This document shows, in pieces, positions 15,995-28,800 of a stretch of DNA of 38,957 bases (position 1 is the stretch's first letter; every line of letters starts with the position of its first letter). The notes beneath the pieces were generated by a model. That model was not told the DNA's origin and made no database searches. It was given only the letters and a program-made list of their open reading frames with translations. The position numbers were made by a program, and so were the translations under genes. Where the stretch lies: contig CAWUID010000018.1 of the NCBI GenBank assembly GCA_963922315.1, forward strand, positions 1-38,957, given 5' to 3'. Source of the DNA: JAHDBG01 sp963922315 (GTDB lineage Bacteria > Pseudomonadota > Gammaproteobacteria > Chromatiales > Chromatiaceae).

Positions 15995-16438
15995 ATGACT
16001 ATGGGTAATGCAGTAATAAGAAAATGGAGTGATCAGACCTATCCGGGGTTTGAGGATTTCAAAAACTACGTTGAATCCTGTAGTATTCTGGACTACAAGA
16101 ATCATGAAGTGCACAGAAATGATAATTGCATCTGGTTCAGAGATGCAGGTGGAAGAGCATCATCAGATATGGAATATATTCTGAATGTTGCTAAATTCCG
16201 GCATTTTCACAATCTGATGCCAGCCGGAACTGATCCGGCAGTTGCGTTTTGCCAACTGATGGTACTCAGGTATCAGTCGAAGCTGGATCTTGCTAACGAG
16301 TCTGGCACCTACTTAATGCGTTTCAATGTATGGAGTGACATCTATACTAATAAAAATGAAGCACAGTTAACGCAGCAAGTTAATTTCAGTTACTCCGCGA
16401 GTAATAAATCTGACAACAACATAATTGTGTGTTTATAA
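15995..16438 (+). CDS. Small hypothetical protein
   Basis: I do not recognise this 147-residue product. It is soluble, without a signal peptide or membrane helix. It is rich in aromatic and polar residues (WSDQTYPGFEDFKNYVESC, NCIWFRDAGGRASSDMEY, AKFRHFHNLMPAGTDPAVAF) and has four cysteines. AGGA five nt upstream of the ATG is a plausible ribosome-binding site; a second ATG two codons later is an alternative. Base composition is AT-richer than in the neighbouring housekeeping genes, which fits recent acquisition. It stands alone between MITE-A copy 3 and the leader of the giant gene, with no partner to hint at a role. Confidence 0.6.
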   Translation: MTMGNAVIRKWSDQTYPGFEDFKNYVESCSILDYKNHEVHRNDNCIWFRDAGGRASSDMEYILNVAKFRHFHNLMPAGTDPAVAFCQLMVLRYQSKLDLANESGTYLMRFNVWSDIYTNKNEAQLTQQVNFSYSASNKSDNNIIVCL

Positions 16439-16523
16439 CTGATCTCTGAGTAGTGAAGCCTGGTCTGCACTTCAAGTAACTGGTGCATGAACAAAGTTGT
16501 CAGAGACGTTTAATCTGAAAGTT

Positions 16524-16543
16524 CCCCGCAGCTCGCTGCGGGG
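16524..16543. repeat. GC-rich hairpin downstream of the small hypothetical gene
   Basis: CCCCGCAG and CTGCGGGG form a perfect 8-bp stem around the tetraloop CTCG. It lies about 85 bp beyond the stop of the small hypothetical gene. With no T-run it is not a classic intrinsic terminator, but such a stem could stop 3' exonucleases or be the remnant of a mobile element. Confidence 0.4.
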
Positions 16544-16632
16544 GAGCAGGATAATGATGAGCTGTAAAAGAGTGAAGGCCCAGCTTTCGTCTCCCTGAAT
16601 ATCAGTAAGGTCTTATGCTTGCTCCATAGCTT

Positions 16633-16655
16633 AAAATTTGAATTTATCAAATTTT
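16633..16655. promoter_or_regulatory. Perfect AT-rich inverted repeat, possible operator or weak terminator
   Basis: AAAATTTGA (16633-16641) and TCAAATTTT (16647-16655) are perfect reverse complements with a 5-base centre. The outer bases AGCTT and AAGCT extend the symmetry with a gap. The repeat lies 240 bp upstream of the giant gene and could bind a regulator or end transcription from the left. The role is inference. Confidence 0.35.
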
Positions 16656-16895
16656 TTCATAGAAGCTGTGCATAAATAGTGTTTTATTTTTGCTCAAGAC
16701 CAGTTGAGATTAATTGGACTGAAGAATCAGAGAATAAGTTTAGTCGGATATCATTTTTTACAGGTGCCTTTGGCGAACTGCCTATCCTGAAATATGGGCA
16801 ATTAAACTAATCTGCGCTTCGATATAAAAATGCGTTTTACCGGTTTTATATGACCGGATTATAAGTGAGTTGATTGGAAAATAAAGAGATAAAAT

Positions 16896-19800
16896 ATGCT
16901 ATATAGTAATCTATCCTCTGCCGCTAGAAATGTCGCTACAGGTGTGGCTGCTGCCTTATTGGTATTATTTGCTGCCAGTGCTGCGCAAACTAATGAGCGT
17001 GTTTCAGAAACAGGAACATTGTCTGGTATTTCAGAACCTGTATTAAAGAGTAGCTCACCAACGGATTTACCCGGTTTGATTGTAGTGAGTTCCAATAGTG
17101 AGAGTGAGTTAAATGCTGCTATTGATACAGCACAGAGTGGCTCACAATGTGCGCAAGGGTGCGTGATTGATATTCGCGCTACGGGCTCATTTTCTTTAGC
17201 GGAGACGCTGAATAAAATCAGTAATATTGATCACCCCATTTGGTTAGTTGGTAAAACAGATGGTAACACCGAAATTAACGGTAATGCTAACGCGCAGCAT
17301 TTGTTTGTGGATAACGCAGGTGATGGTTTTTTTGCTCTACAACGCGTCACGCTGATTAATGGGAAAGTGCAAGGTGGTGAAGGTAAAGGTGGAGCTGGTG
17401 GTGGCTTAGGTGCTGGCGGTGCCATGTTCATCAACAACGGCTTGGTAGTTTTGGATCGTGTGACGGTGCAAAATAGTCATGCCGATAAAGGAGTATCTAG
17501 CGGGCACGCAGGTGATGGTAATTCGGTTGCAACCTACAATGGAGAGTCTAGGCCTGGATACTCTGGCGGGAAAGGCGGGCGCCTGAATGATGGTCAGCGC
17601 TATGCACCAGGGGATGCTATTTCCGGTAGCGCAGGCGCAGGTGGAGATTGTGTTTCTACCAGTCGTCGTGTTTGTGGTCCTCAAGATAAACAACATGGCG
17701 GCCAAGGTGGTTTTGGTAGTGGCGGTGGTGGTGCTGGTGGTGGTTCAGGTGGCTATGCTTCTGGCAATTGGAAGGATGCCGCTGGAGAAGGCGGCAATGG
17801 TGGTAATGGTGGATTTGGCGGTGGTGCTGGCGGTGGCGGTGGTGGTGGTGGTGATAAAGATGGCAGTTTGAAAGGTGAACCGGCTGATGGAGGCAGTGGG
17901 GGTAGCGGAGGTACTTATGTCTCGGTAGGAGGTACGTCTGGAACAGGAGGTAGCAAATGGGGAGGTGCTGGTGCAGGGGGCACAGGGAGTGATGGTGTCG
18001 GTTTTGGCGGCGGTATTTTCGTCCGAGGTGTAGCAGGCGGCCAGCTAATTGCTAATAATGCCCAGTTTAGTGGGAATTCGGCCAGTACACAAGGTGATGC
18101 ATTGTTCGTGTCAAAGAGTGACGATGCTGAGAGTAGTGAGCAAAAAGGTAATGATATTACCGATTACGGGAACAATGGTTACCCAACACTTAGTTTGTCT
18201 GTGGTCGATCTTGATGGGAAACCCAATAACCGTTTTATTGAAGGTGAACGGGCTAATTTGGTCATCAACGTCAGTGGTTCGCTACCAAGTGGTGCGGATG
18301 TGCCGGTCTATCTATATTTATCGGATTTAAATGCTTTGGCAGAACCGGGCACTGGCGATATCACTAAGGATCAAAGCAAAGATTTTGCCTGGAATGGCTC
18401 GAACCTGATGAAGCTGATGTTACCGGCAGGTCAGTCGGATAATTATTATGTGAGTTTGCCGAACGCAGGCGCAACGAATGCGTTAGGAGCCTATAGCGGT
18501 ATTCAGACTTATCTTGATAAGCAGTTGGAAGGTAATGAAAGCTTTACTATTTCGTTACTGTCTGGGCCTGGATACCAGCTGGCAGACCAGAATACATCAC
18601 AGACCATTGTTATTGAAGACGCGAATTACCAAGTTGAACTGCTCTCTGACACAGCTTCTAATCGATATGCCATCTGTGATGTCGCGGATGCGTTAGAAGC
18701 TGCCGTGGCTGATCCTGCAAGCGATTGTGTAACAGGTGATCGTGCGACTAAAATTGATGTCGATGCGCTAAAAGGCTTGGGTTATGTCACGGTGCAGGCC
18801 AAGCGTCCAGTCGGTTTTTTCCGTGATGCTAAAGATAGCGGATTACCGGGCGATTGGGCAACGAATACTGACAAACATTCGACACAGATTACCGGCGAAC
18901 TGTTCAATAATGCACTGGCAGCTGGTTTGCCGGTGCACTATAGCATCGTGGATAAACCGGCTGATGTATTAAGTAATCAGCTCAATTATAACAACACGAA
19001 ATATGCGGATATTGCGGGTGAGCTGCTCCACCTGGAGGGTGCTCAAGTGTTTAATGCAGTGGTCATTCCGGTAACGGATGCAGATACAAAACAACAACAA
19101 TCGTTACCACCGGGCGCGGCGCGGATTTATTTTTCAGCCTTACCCGATGCGATTCAGGAGGCAGCCCAAACATTCACCTTATCATTAACCAGCTTTCCGA
19201 ACGATCCGAGTTATGATCCGGAAAACCTTTGTAATGATGATAACCAGGCCTATTGTGCTGTATTAAACAATGCACCGGATGGTGTTTATCAATTTTATAC
19301 CGTCACGAGTGATGCGAATGACAATACAGCTGACTTAACCGTCTACGATAGCGGGGAATTTAAGCCTGAAATCGTACTGATTGATAACATTAATGGTGAA
19401 ATAGTCACCGATGCACAAAACTCGGCGAACCCTTTATTAACAGATGCTCAGGGTGGATTGGCTTTCTGGGTAAAATTGGGTAGTCAGCCAGCTGCGGCGG
19501 TTACCGTGACGATTGCGGGTAAAGCGTATAGTTTTGGCCCGGACAACTGGTATTTATATCAATCAGTGGCTTTGGCGGCAGCGGATTGGTCAGATACGGT
19601 ATCAGTAATTGCCAGTAGTACTGATCCCAACTATGGTAACAATCGCAATAAGACTTTGACTCCCAATAAAGAGGCATCACGCTTAAAAATAAAAGAAGCC
19701 GACATACCATTTATACAAGATCGCATCATCACTGTTGGCATACAAGCGACGGTTGCCGACTATGAAGAAGGTGGTTTAAATGATCCGGCATTCAATATTG

Positions 19801-22800
19801 TATTGAGTCAACCTTTACCGATAGCCGTGACAGCCCAGGTGACAGCAACCTTCAATGGCGCATCTGATACCTATCAAACGGCGATCCCAGCCTGGCAACA
19901 AACGGCGCAGATGACGGTTCCAGTCCCTGATAATAATGTGGTGGATGGTCAGCGAGTGCTTTCAGCGACAATTGACTCGGTGCAAACCACTGCTGGTACA
20001 CCACTTGATAATATTGTTGTTGCCGGTGAAATGAATGAAGCTGTAATCGCGGTACAAGATGATGAAAAAGCCACGATTTTAATCAGTCAACATTTGCCGG
20101 ATGCGCCATCAAAAGGTGATATCGCGCATTTATTGCCGGATATCGAAATCCTTGGGATAGGTGCAAACGGTAATTTGCATGTACAACAAACGGATAGTCG
20201 TTTAAAAGAAATCGTATTATCGCCGGTGGGTGCTGTTAACTCGGTTGACGCGACAGTAACGCAGCAAGGTTTGTTGTATGAGTTGATTGATAAAACACCA
20301 ACCGCATCAGGCGCAGATACTGAAGCCGCCTCGGACGAAGCGGCGGGTGCTGACTATACCCCGATAGTATTGCCCAGCCAGCCTTACAAGGCGCGTATTA
20401 ATACAGAGACAGATCCATTCAGTTTATCCGATATCCCGGCCAACCAGATCGTGCGCCAACGTGGTTACATCACAGTAAATGCAAATGGCCTGTATATCTT
20501 CAGCTTTAACGCGCCAGCAGGACAAGCGGTAGAGCTTTGGTTGAATGCCGTGGATGATTTTAGTCAGAACAAAAGCCTCATCGCGCCACGTTCTGAAGAT
20601 ACAGGTTTGGTGAATGCTTCAGCACCTATTGAGCTTAAGACTGACACCCGATATTACATAGAAGCATTATATGTCGCACCCGAATCCGGTGCTGGCGGTG
20701 CTGTAGCAGTGCAATATCAATATCAAGCAACATCAGAAGATGATCAATCAACAGCGACTACCATTCCGTTGGCCTGGTTATCTCCTGCAACAATAGACGG
20801 TGGCTTTTCGGTCGAAATATTTGAGGGCATTGGCACAGAGTCTCTTGAAACCTTTATGCAGTCGGACAGGTTGCAAAATGGTATGCCAGATAGAACGGAG
20901 ATCTTGACTTCCACACTGGAAATACCAGCAGTGGATGCTGTAACTGACGTGGGTCGGCGTATTGTGTTGACACTCATTGCCCCGGAAAATGGTGAGTATC
21001 AGTTTGCGATAGCATCGGATGGTGATTCAGCCTTGTATCTGCAAAATGCCGAAGGTGAACAACAAAAAATCGCTTGGGTTGATGGGGATGAAAAATATGG
21101 AAATTATGTCATTACAACCAAAACGGATAACTATGGTGCTGATCAGATTACGAGAACCGAGTTTGACATAACGCGTTTCGGGGACAGTATTAATGAAAAT
21201 ACTTCCTGGACTATCAATTATACGATGGCGAATGATACGCAAGGAACCTTGCCATTTGGTGCAAATGGAAAAGCAAGTATTTTCCCCACGATAAATGTGA
21301 GTGAGGATGCACATATTTGTGATGATAACCCCCCTCTGAGTTCAGAGGAATTTAGCAATGTTATTCCGAAGGCTCCTGTAGCTAACCAGAATACTTTTAC
21401 CTTTTCGGGCCCAGGTAATTGCGACGATCCTTTTTTTACTGATTATGACGGTAAGTCTGTAACACTGATTTTTCAAGATCTTGCGGGTGCCTATACCAAT
21501 GACCAATACACCAAGCTAGTTGTTGATGGGTGTGATTTGGATGCACCGGCAGACTATCCGGCCATACAGGATTGGTATTGGAGCGAAACCCCATATGATG
21601 ATAGAACTTGCCCTTCGGTACGGCAGAGTTCTATGCAACGCTCACAGCCGATCACCTTGGCGCAAGGTCAAGAATACACATTTGAAATCGTGCAGATTAA
21701 TGCTCGGGATGACGATCATCTGTCCGTCGCCTGGCAACGCCCCTCCAGCACCTCGTTAGAAGTGATTGACGCGCAATACACCGCGCTCACCCGTTTAACC
21801 TTACCCGTGACCTTGGTGGAAGCGTCCGGATCAGAGCCAACCTCCGGTGCAAAGAGTGTCACCTTACGCCTGGATGCGGCACCAATTACGTATAAAGGCA
21901 ATGATTATGAGGTGACTGCGATTACCTTAGCCGGTGATCCTCAACAAACAAATGCTACAGGCGCGACACCGAATCAAGCACCCGGTTGGCTGGCATTTGG
22001 GTCGGGTTTTGCTGCAACTGTGAACCAGGATACTCAAATCCGTGCTGATCAACCCAGTGAAGTACAGATTACTTTGCAAGATCGGGCGAGTAATCCACAA
22101 ACGGTGAATTTGAGTGTTGGCCAACAACAACGCCTGGGCTTGCAGCTGAAAGGTCAGCCTGCGACTAATATTGATGTGGAAGTCACGGTCAGTTACCCGG
22201 CGGTTGGTGGCGGAGAAACCAATACGGCAGAAGTGGCGCTGACTTGTCAGGCCGGGATAGGTTCGGCTTGTATGCAATTCACTTTTACTGCGCAAAACTG
22301 GGATCAACCCCAATATGTGACCGTCGAAGCGGTTGCTGAGGGTCCTGTGGCTAATGAAGATTATCAGCCGTCTTTATCCATAGCCACTATTACAGCAGCG
22401 CAAGTAGGCAAGAGTACAAACAACGATTTCATTCAGGATGCGGTTACTGTCAATATTTTGCCGGATTCGACCCAAAACACTACCGTCTATTTTGCCAAAG
22501 CCCGTGGTACCGCTATCACTACGATAGGTTTTGCAGATACTCCACCAGAACCAAGTACGATACCAGTGAACAGTGCAACGTCGGGTGCGCTGAGTTGGTT
22601 CTGGCGTATTGAAGATAATCAACTGAAAGGAGCGACAACAGAGGGCGGTTCACCGATCATCGTGTTATCGGCGATGAGTGATGCAGAAGCGGCCAGTATG
22701 GCGGGCAGTGGTATTCCGGTCGACGCGGATCCAGTCACTTTAACCGCCAGCGTTGAACTGACTGAGGAGTATTACACCAATGTGAATGATATGGCGGATA

Positions 22801-25800
22801 CCCTGACTATCAGCAGGCTGCCTTGGTTAATCAATGATGCCACGGTTGGCGCTCTTGCCACGGTGGTGATCAACAATGGTCAACCCAGCATCACCTTAGA
22901 TAGCATGATCAACGGTACTACAACCTATTCAACAACCGATCTGGAGTATTTTGCGTATACCCCAACGGATACAAGACGCGATGCCATCCTGGCGCAACCT
23001 GATGAAGTCCTGGTGACCGAGTCGGGTGAATTAAGCCTGGTGGGTAATGATGCTGACATGATCACCTGGCAATATGAGCCGAACCCGCGTGTACAACCGG
23101 AAAATCTGGCGTTTAAGTTGCATTTGGCGAGTACTGGGGATCAGTCAGAAACCATTGATTTAACTCAATACCAGAGTGCTCCTTCGTTAGCGACCAGCTT
23201 GAGCGCGCTGACAGACTACACAAAACCTCAAGTCACCTTAACTGGCTTTACAGCAGATACAGAATCGAATCAATCTATTGATTTAACCGTGTCATTAAAA
23301 ACACCAGACGGTAGCGCGGCTTATCCTGCAACAGCAGATGTGAATGTGTATTACAGCCTGGCACAGCTGGGTACAACAGACCCGGGCAATATGGCCTTGG
23401 ATCTCACAGCGAAACCAGACAGTGAGTCTGCGGTATTGCAAAGCGCACGTTCGTTAGTGCTGGCTGAGCCACTCGTGTTGCAACAGAATAGCGGAGAGAC
23501 TTTTACCTTAGAAGCCTGGATACAGCCGCAGGATTTGCAAGCGAATCAAGGTGTATTGGCCGGGCAGGATGGTGCAGGCAGTAATGTCGATCTGATGCAA
23601 TTATCCGGTGGTTCGATTGAGGTCCTGGGTGGATTAACGGTCGAATTACCAGCATCTTTGATACCTGAATCAGGTTTTCAGGTTGCATGGCAAGTCAGCG
23701 AAGAGGGGCAGGCCTTATTTATCAATGGTGAGAAAGTTGCGCAAAATACGACGCCATTAGCGGATCAGGCACCGTTGACCTTAACCGAGATTGGTCAGAG
23801 CTCAACCGGCTACCTCACCGGCCTGATTGATGAAGTTCGCGTTTGGGATATTGCCCGCTCAGACTTATTGATCAACCAAAACTATCTGACCGCCCTGGTA
23901 GCTTCAGATGATGCAGATACGGCAGGCTTGCTGGGCTATTGGTCATTTAATGATTTTGACCTCACCAACCCGTTGGATGCCACCACCCAGGCGCAACTGG
24001 AGAATGCCTCTGGTGAACTATTGGATACCACATTACAAATGGTGCAACAAACCGTATGGCGAGTACAACAATCAGCTACTTTGGGTGCTGACTACACAGG
24101 ACTCAGCCATCAAAGTACCCCGCAGCGTAATTTGTTTGGACTGACTGCCCAAGAAAGTGGAGGCCGTAGCACCTTTGCGATTGCCGACTTAAACCAGGAC
24201 GACATCTCTGATGCTGTGGTGGTTGATCAGACCGGTGCTGTCAGCGTGCATCTATCCACGGCAAAAACGCGTCAAACCCAACAATATCGACAGATAAAAA
24301 CTAAACTGAATCTTGGACATGCTGCGCCCTTAACCCTCGGGGATATTGATGGCGATAAAGACCTGGATTTGATTGCCGGTCTTGCCAATGGTCAGTTAGC
24401 CGTTATGCGCAATCTGACACGGCGAGGGGCAGTGAAAACCCGCCGTCGCTCAGTCCGCTTTGGACAGATGAAAACCTTAGCACTTAACCATTCACGTTTA
24501 CGTGCGGGAGAGCTGAAGGACACCGTTGTCATCCCCGTACTCCATCAGGGAAAACTATGGATAGCTGCAAAAGATAAATTGTTGAATTTTGATTTGCGTG
24601 CGAAACGTGGAAAGCTGCGTTTACAAGAAGCGAATACAGCATTGCCTCTGCACAATTTAGCACTCAACACTCGTTTACAGAGTCGGCATATCGTGCCGCA
24701 ATTTGTTGATCTGGATCGAGATGGTGATCACGATCTGGTGCTGGATACCTTGCGTAATCTGCCAGGGCAGCTGCCCGGATCTTTAACTTACCTGGAAAAC
24801 TATGGCACCGATGCAAAACCGGCCTATTTCCCAGCGCCGCGTAGTCATATCGCGCGCATCCTCAAGCGGATACCGGATTACTTAGCTCCGGCACAACGGC
24901 GGCGCGATATACAGCGGCATGCCTTTGATCAGGTGGAATACCATCAAATCGTTGATTTTAACCGGGATGGCTATGACGACATGGTCGTCAGTGATAACTA
25001 TGGGCAAATCCACTTGTTTGCTTCAGAAGGCTATGATTTCGTTACCATCCCGCAAGGACAAAGTAGCGCCACTATCAGCCTGAATCTGATTGGTGATGCC
25101 CAGGTTGAACCGACTGAAGCGATCATAGTGCAACTGGTCGAAGGCAAACCAGCGGCAGCAGACTATCATTTTGTCACCGGGCAAGACCGTGCTGTTGTGG
25201 AAATAGAAGATAACGACCAGGCAGGGGTGCTCATCACTGATGCAAATGGTGCAGTTATAAATGCAACACCAGTTAATATTTCAGAAGTCGGCGGTGCCAG
25301 TGCCTATCAAATCCAGCTGACCAGCCAACCGACAAGCGATGTCACCCTGCGATTAGCCAGTAGTGATTCAAGCAATGGTGGTTTAGTGGCATTGGGTACC
25401 AACCTGAATGAGCCACCGGTAGACAGCGCCTTTACCGATAATGTCATCTTAAAATTCACTGCTCAGGCAGACGATTGGAGCACACCCAAAGTATTCTGGG
25501 TAAAAGGCGTGGATGATCGGATTGATGACCCAGATACCTCCTTTGTGATTGCAGCGGTAAGCAACAGCAGCGATGCGGCGTATGCCAAACAAGTTGCCGT
25601 GTTGAAAGCTATCAGTACGGATAATGATGATCAGGCTATAGTCAATTTTGACTATGCTTCGTTACCCTTAATAGATGGCACTGGAGCTGTGATATCCAGT
25701 GAAGGCCAGGTGAATGCGGTAACCGTCAGCTTAAATGCGCAACCGACCGAACCAGTGACCCTCACCTTACAACCGACCGATGGTGAATTGACCCTCTATC

Positions 25801-28800
25801 CGCAACGGAAATTAGTCCGCGCGTTAAAAACTAATGCGGAAACCCAAAGTATTCGCCGTACCTATAGCCGTGGTGCAGACATCGCGACCTGTACGTTACC
25901 CAGTGGGCATGACGGTGTGCGTGCGCTGGGAGATTATGGCATCTGGTGTTGGGCTGAAGATGGCGAATACCAATATCAGCAAGCCCGTTTTGGGCAAGCC
26001 GCAGGCCAGGTCGAACAAATGGCATTTATGGTGGATAACAGCTATGGCAGCTTGAGTACCGATACCTTGAGTGCCGCGTTGAATCCGTTACCGACCGAAA
26101 CGGTGACTCCGCGCATTATGGTATATGACTTGTTGGCTAAGGCAGTTATAGGTGATGACGCAGCTCCTGAGTTATTGCGTCGAGTACCGCATAATTCGAA
26201 ATCTAATGCTGTAGCCATGAATCCGATGGTCAGCTTTGCTGTGCGCCCGAGTACCCAGCCGAATCCAGGCGAGACTATCAGCATTCAGGTCAGCGGCTTG
26301 AATACATCATTCAAATTCACTGCGGATAACTGGCAACAATGGCAACGGGTGGATGTGCAAGAGTCAGCACTTGGCGCAACAGTCACCATCAGTGCAACCA
26401 CCGGAGACCTGGCTGCGAGCTATAGCACGGATCGCGTACTAACAACGGTCGCCACACCCACCGCTCAACTTATGGTGCAGGACTGGCGTACCGCGCAACA
26501 GGTGGCGGACAACACAGATGGCGCACAGGTTTACGCAGCAAAAGATGGACAATTAATCCTGCAGGTTCGTTTGTCCAGCCCACCGGATGGCGAAGTCACG
26601 GTTGCGGTGACCGAAGATGCAGCAGCAAGCCTGACCTTTAATGCAGATAACTATGCCCATTGGCGGATGTTGTCAGTGCAAGCTGGCACAGCAACCGCCG
26701 TTAATCTGACCGCAAAAACAGCCAGTGCTGATTACAGCAAACCGCGCCAGCTTGCGGTGGTGAAACAACCCCTGGCCAGCGCGCAAGGTAACTATTTTGA
26801 TTATGCCGGAAATCTGGCCGGAGAGAGCCTTGCCCTAACCTTTACCCCGCAGAATTGGCAGCTGGCACAAACTATCGCTGTAAGTGCAGTAGATGATCAA
26901 AAAGTCGAATACAACCAGATTTCTACTATAGATGTCTTGCTGGCCAATCCAGCACAAGTACTGACCGGTAATTATGGACAAGTCCGTTGGGATACCGACG
27001 GTACTATCAGTATCAGCTTACAGCCGGATCTGGCGGCAGGATTTTATGCTGAGAAGCGTCTCTGGCTGACGAATGATGATGGCGTATATGATAACCAAAC
27101 CTTAGACCTGACCATCCGGATTACCGAAGTAGCAGGCGAAGAAACGACCTATACCACCGAAGTACTGGGTTATCTGAATGCACCTGATTGTGCACGGGCT
27201 GAAGCGGCATGCCCAACGCCGCCAGCAGCGATTACATTTAAATCAACTTTACCGGGCATTTATGCTGCTATGCTAGATGTGGGCGAAACGCAGCTGACTG
27301 GTGTGGCACAACAACCCTTAGCAGCAGCGTTTTTGGCGCGTGAAGTTGCGCCGATTGCGGTCAGCATTGAAGACAATGACCGCCCTGTAGTCCGCGCCGG
27401 AGTGGATTTAGATGCGGGTGAAAATACTCATCCCGGTTACTTTACCTTGTCGGTCTCAGACCCGATCGGTATACCAGGTGGACTCGGCGTACATTACAGC
27501 CTGTATGGCTTTAACTCATCTCCGAATCATGGCGCAACCGCAGAAACTGAGCCACCCGCATCGGGTGCTTTGCAAGATCCTGGTCCAGACTTCCAAGGCT
27601 ATGACCAACTGCGAACGGGAACCTTGTTTATCCCAGAAGGCAAAACCCGCGTCAGTTTACCGATCTTCCCGATAGATGATTTTACCCCGGAAGAAAGTCT
27701 GGCGGCGCGATATGAAAAAGTCGTCTTGATGATAGAACCCCCGGTTGGTGATAGTGGCTATGCGGGCGATCAATATATATTAGATACCCAAAACCCCGAG
27801 TATCAAACAGCAGGTGTGCGGATTTTAGATAACGAAGATGTTGGGTTGAAATATGTCATACCCATCCAAGGATTGACCGTAGACGAAGGCAGCTTTAATG
27901 CGTTTAAGGTAGGACTAACTTCACAGCCGCAGACCGAAGTTACCCTGGATTTTTATAATAGTCGAGTTATCCAAAAAAACCGGTCAGATGGCTCTTATTT
28001 ACAGGCTTCCAGCGTTAAATTTGATAATACCAATTGGAATCAATGGAAAATCATTGATGTACAACTGTACGATAATCAAACCCAGAACCATGATGCCAAA
28101 TCACCGCGCTTCAGTGATTTGTATTTCACTTTGTTAGATAAGAGTGATGGATCTGACGGGTTGAATTGCAATGCGCATCCAACTGATCCAACCCAGTGTG
28201 AGCCTTTCTATAACATGATGAAGGGAGCCTTAAACCTGACAGCGCCGGATAAAACAACGGACAAGGAAGCCAAGGCAGTTGAAGTCAGTGCAATCAGTAT
28301 AGAAAGTAATACTTCGGCAGCGGGAAATTACGGTACGCTCAGTTTGACACCCATCAAAGGTACTGATTCTGAACAGTATGCCGGCGACTTTGTGTATGTA
28401 TTGAACAATGGGCAATATGGCACAGCAGACAAACGAGCCGACATGCTGGCGGCCATTGCCGCTTCACCGAATGGCGAACTGCAAGACGTATTTGATTACC
28501 AAATGACCTCAACAGAAGGTGAAGTGATTGACCAAAAAGTTGCAGTGCAGATACAAGCATTGGAGCGGACCCAACTGCAAGATGTTAGCGCGGATGACCA
28601 AACAAACCTCAGTTTCCCGGCGGGACAATTTGGCACATTAACGTTTAGCCTGGATGACACTTCAAATCGGTATACCTACACATTCGACAGTGCTCAGATA
28701 GAAACGGCATTGAATACGACCGAAGCCTGGCAAATCAACGATGCGTTTGTATTCCAACTGCAAAGCGGCGTACCCAATGGAGATATGCAAACAGAGAATA

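Larger units (their letters stand above)
16439..16895. other. 457-bp AT-rich leader region before the giant gene
   Basis: No gene is seen here. Three structures stand out. The first is a GC-rich hairpin (CCCCGCAG-CTCG-CTGCGGGG, 16524-16543) with no T-run. The second is a perfect AT-rich inverted repeat (AAAATTTGA-5 nt-TCAAATTTT, 16633-16655) followed by more T. The third is a GC/AU stem at 16779-16800 with a 7-bp arm. Direct repeats of ACCGG occur at about 16838-16856. The promoter of the giant gene must lie here, but no consensus is clear enough to call. Confidence 0.5.

Noticed and set aside
16763..16815. A possible riboswitch (cyclic-di-GMP type) in the leader of the giant gene.
   Set aside because: A stem with GAAA-like loop is present, but the conserved bases of the GEMM or other known classes are missing, so only a hairpin can be supported.
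17587..17871. A 94-codon frame rich in valine within the giant gene.
   Set aside because: It is the +1 reading of the glycine-rich GGN repeat region (GTGGTGGT gives V-V-V) and is a composition artefact.
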